Below are positions 39,856 to 42,324 of a stretch of DNA of 42,324 nt, piece by piece (within the stretch, counting starts at the first letter, position 1; each line of letters starts with the position of its first letter). The position numbers and the translations under genes are program-made. The notes under the pieces are model-generated. The model was not told where the DNA came from. It was given only the letters and a program-made list of their open reading frames with translations, and did not search any database. The DNA is taken from NCBI GenBank assembly GCA_023428265.1, contig JAEYYW010000069.1, positions 1 through 42,324 on the forward strand, read 5' to 3'. This stretch comes from Bacillota bacterium. GTDB taxonomy: Bacteria > Bacillota > Clostridia > Christensenellales > UMGS416.

Positions 39856-41267
39856 TGGAGCGGTTCGGAAAGGTGGGCAATCCCATGTGTTTCGCCGGCA
39901 GCAGGGTTTTGGTAGTAGGCATGGCGCGCAGTGGCCTGGCCGCTGTCAAGCTGCTTTCTCGCAAGAATTGTCTTGTGATCGCCAACGACACAAAGACCGA
40001 TGAGGATCTGGCCGAGGTTGTGGAAGAGCTCTCCGGCCTGCCTGGCGTCCAGTTGGAGCTGGGCCAGCCCGCGGAGCGGTTTGTGCGTGACGTGGAGGCT
40101 GTGTTTATCAGCCCCGGCGTGCCCATAGACGCCCCGTTTCTCATCATGGCCCAGGAGTTGGGCAAGCCCGTCATTGGCGAGCTTGAGTTGGGCTTCATGT
40201 TTACCAAGGCGCCGGTGGTGGCCATTACTGGCACCAATGGCAAAACCACGACCACGGCGCTCACCGGCCTGATGTTCAAACGGGCAGGCTATAACACCCA
40301 TGTGGTGGGCAACATCGGCGATCCGCTCTCTGGCCACGCGCTGGACATTGCGCCGGAAGACATGGTCGTGGCGGAAGTGAGCTCGTTTCAGCTGGAGAGC
40401 ATTCACACCTTCCGGCCAAAGGTTTCGGCAATCCTCAACATCACACCGGATCATCTGAACCGGCACCATACCATGGAGTGCTACACCGACATGAAGGCCC
40501 GCGTGTTTGAAAACCAGCGGGGCGATGATGTGGTGATCCTCAACTGGGACAATCTGCCCACACGGGCGTTAGCGGACCGGGTGAAGTGCAGGCTCATGTG
40601 GTTCAGCCGCAAGGAAGAGGTGGCTGCCGGCTGCTTCATCCGCGATGGCCGCATTGTCTGGCGTGATCTGGCCGGGCAGGAAACGGTGATGGGCCGCACG
40701 GAAGAGGTGCGCATCCCCGGTGACCACAACCTGGAAAACGCACTTGCAGCCTCTGCCTGTGCTCTATGCATGGGTGTGAGCCCGATGATCGTGCGCCACA
40801 GCCTGGCCGCCTTTGAAGGTGTGGAGCACCGGCTGGAGTTTGTGACAGAAGCCCAGGGCATCCGCTTCATCAACGACAGCAAGGGCACCAACGCCGATGC
40901 GTCCATTGTGGCGGTGCGCGCTATGGCGCTACCCACGATCATCATCGCCGGCGGTTATGATAAACACTCGGAGTTTGATGAGTTCGTCGCTTCCTTCGCC
41001 GGAAGCCGCATCGCCGGCATGGTGGTGCTCGGGCAGACGGCCGCAAAGCTGGAGGAGGAGGCAAAGAAGCAGGGCTTCGCGCCGGTGGAGCGTGCGGACA
41101 CGCTGGACGACGCCGTATACAAGGCATATACGATGGCGCGGCCCGGATATAATGTACTGTTGTCTCCGGCCTGCGCAAGCTTCGATATGTTCAAGGACTT
41201 CGAGGAGCGGGGCAGGGCCTTCAAGAAAATCGCAATGGAAATCGCAGCGGAAGCGGGGCGCAGGTAA
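39855..41267 (+). CDS. murD: UDP-N-acetylmuramoyl-L-alanine:D-glutamate ligase MurD
   Basis: A 470-residue Mur ligase adding D-glutamate. VLVVGMARSGLAAVKLLSR is the N-terminal Rossmann start, AITGTNGKTTTTALTG the ATP loop, and HRLEFVTEAQGIRFINDSKGTNADA the conserved late block. The ATG at 39855 overlaps the mraY stop. A second in-frame ATG at 39885 has AAAGGTGGG before it and is a realistic alternative start. FtsW follows at once. Confidence 0.94.
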   Translation: MERFGKVGNPMCFAGSRVLVVGMARSGLAAVKLLSRKNCLVIANDTKTDEDLAEVVEELSGLPGVQLELGQPAERFVRDVEAVFISPGVPIDAPFLIMAQELGKPVIGELELGFMFTKAPVVAITGTNGKTTTTALTGLMFKRAGYNTHVVGNIGDPLSGHALDIAPEDMVVAEVSSFQLESIHTFRPKVSAILNITPDHLNRHHTMECYTDMKARVFENQRGDDVVILNWDNLPTRALADRVKCRLMWFSRKEEVAAGCFIRDGRIVWRDLAGQETVMGRTEEVRIPGDHNLENALAASACALCMGVSPMIVRHSLAAFEGVEHRLEFVTEAQGIRFINDSKGTNADASIVAVRAMALPTIIIAGGYDKHSEFDEFVASFAGSRIAGMVVLGQTAAKLEEEAKKQGFAPVERADTLDDAVYKAYTMARPGYNVLLSPACASFDMFKDFEERGRAFKKIAMEIAAEAGRR

Positions 41268-42324
41268 TTGAGGCAGAAGCATCCACTGGACTATTTGATA
41301 CTGGGCGTCACGATCATCCTGACGCTGTTTGGGCTTGTGATGGTGTTTTCCGCCAGCTTTTATCTGTCGCAGTATAAAGGCGGAGAGGGCACCTACTTTC
41401 TGCTCAAACAGCTTTTGGGGGCTTGCATTGGCCTGGTGACACTGGTGGTGGCATGTTACCTGCCTTATAAAATCTACAACCAGGCATTTGTGCCTCTGGC
41501 TATGGTGGGCGTCAGCGTCATTCTGCTGATCGTGGTGCTGTTCACCGAAAAGGTCAATGATGTGAACCGGTTTCTGACCGTGGCGGGCATACAGTTTCAG
41601 CCCTCCGAAATCGGCAGATTTTCCCTGATTGTGTTCATAGCATGGTGGGTTTCGCACCACAGCGATGATCTGCGCAGCAAAAACTTCAAGCGCTTTTTCA
41701 TGAAGGGCATCGGGATGCCCCTTCTGGTAACGGGCCTCATCACCGGGTTGATCCTGATGGGCAAAAACCTTTCCATGGCGGCCAGTACGCTGATGATTGC
41801 CCTGGTGATGCTGCTGGTGGCCGGTGTGGACTGGCGGCCCTTTGTGCTGCTGCTGACCGGCGGAGTTGGGTTTGCAGTGATCTTTACCGTGCTGGAGCCG
41901 TATCGGTTGAAGCGGTTGATGATTTTTCTGGATCCGTGGAAAGACCCGAAAAACACCGGTTACCAGCTGGTGCAATCCCTCTATGGCCTTGGTGCGGGCG
42001 GGCTGTTTGGCGTGGGCCTTGGCAACAGCCGCCAAAAGCTTCTGTTCCTGCCTTATGCGGAGTCAGACTTCATCTTGTCCATCATCGGCGAGGAGTTCGG
42101 CTTCATCGGCATGATGCTGCTGATGGCGGCATTCTGGATCCTTGTGTGGCGGGGAATGCTGGTTTCGGCAAAGGCGCCGAATGAGTTCGGCATGCTTCTT
42201 GGAGCCGGCATCACGGCGCTGATCGGCATCCAGTTTTTGATCAACATTCTGGTGGTGACGGCCTCCATGCCGCCCACCGGTGTGCCGCTTCCATTCATCA
42301 GCTCGGGCAACACGTCTCTGGTGG
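41268..42324 (+). CDS. FtsW/SpoVE-type peptidoglycan polymerase, cut by the window edge
   Basis: The first 352 codons of a SEDS-family membrane glycosyltransferase. Read from TTG at 41268, directly after the murD stop, it gives LRQKHPLDYLILGVTIILTL, then VNRFLTVAGIQFQPSEIGRFS, PWKDPKNTGYQLVQSLYGLGAGGLFGVGLGNS and AESDFILSIIGEEFGFIG, with ~9 membrane helices. The last visible part is PPTGVPLPFISSGNTSLV, the usual C-terminal signature, so little is missing. It polymerises glycan strands together with the class B PBP. No ATG lies near the expected start; the first (41339) would cut the first helix. Confidence 0.93.
   Translation, partial: MRQKHPLDYLILGVTIILTLFGLVMVFSASFYLSQYKGGEGTYFLLKQLLGACIGLVTLVVACYLPYKIYNQAFVPLAMVGVSVILLIVVLFTEKVNDVNRFLTVAGIQFQPSEIGRFSLIVFIAWWVSHHSDDLRSKNFKRFFMKGIGMPLLVTGLITGLILMGKNLSMAASTLMIALVMLLVAGVDWRPFVLLLTGGVGFAVIFTVLEPYRLKRLMIFLDPWKDPKNTGYQLVQSLYGLGAGGLFGVGLGNSRQKLLFLPYAESDFILSIIGEEFGFIGMMLLMAAFWILVWRGMLVSAKAPNEFGMLLGAGITALIGIQFLINILVVTASMPPTGVPLPFISSGNTSLV

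Overview
The window reads as chromosomal DNA of a GC-rich, spore-forming member of the Firmicutes, most likely an anaerobic Clostridia lineage. Three observations point there: gene order is Firmicutes-like (iscR-iscS-iscU, rpsF-ssb-rpsR, yybS-rplI-dnaB, mraZ-rsmH-ftsL-pbp-murE-mraY-murD-ftsW); spore genes are present (a Tlp-type small acid-soluble protein and the coat transglutaminase Tgl); and MurE carries the DNPR motif typical of meso-diaminopimelate enzymes. Genus-level placement cannot be made from the sequence alone.

Region by region. 1-1630: five units of a structured repeat (one cut by the window edge), at least four ending in a Rho-independent terminator hairpin, with an AT-rich DUF4303 gene sitting between units 2 and 3. 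1627-2770: Tlp gene, a tRNA-Arg(CCU), a degraded copy of that tRNA's 3' half, then a promoter and a ~170-nt folded leader in front of corA. 2770-4643: CorA and a convergent metallophosphoesterase. 4800-8797: Fe-S cluster operon iscR-iscS-iscU, then PRC-barrel, small membrane and AI-2E-type permease genes. 8802-10560: lower-GC amidohydrolase and tRNA-Pro(GGG). 10696-15724: RluA pseudouridine synthase, a sugar-isomerase-like gene, an XRE regulator and NADP-isocitrate dehydrogenase. 15792-17331: unknown gene plus tgl. 17480-21154: a co-directional run (unknown, MBL-fold, QueG-like, YitT, GNAT). 21209-22881: nitroreductase, AraC-type regulator and a zinc-ribbon microprotein. 22984-26768: T-box-controlled proS, LD-carboxypeptidase and a radical-SAM enzyme. 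26793-32366: rpsF-ssb-rpsR, an arginine-deiminase-like gene, MazG-like, yybS, rplI and dnaB. 32368-42324: tspO, then the division and cell-wall (dcw) cluster running off the window inside ftsW/spoVE.

Links between genes: tRNA-Pro(GGG) here could be the ligand for the proS T-box, whose best specifier codon is CCC. MraZ-type boxes lie with identical geometry downstream of both the mraZ and the tspO promoters, which suggests a shared regulator. Three expected genes are missing from otherwise conserved neighbourhoods (murF, gdpP, and mnmA/alaS).

The most unusual feature is the repeat array at the left end. Its units share a three-way-junction fold whose helices differ in sequence but keep pairing, and its small hairpins present CAGGAU/CAGGAC loops like those of CsrA-sequestering RNAs. 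It is the best candidate in the window for an undescribed RNA system.
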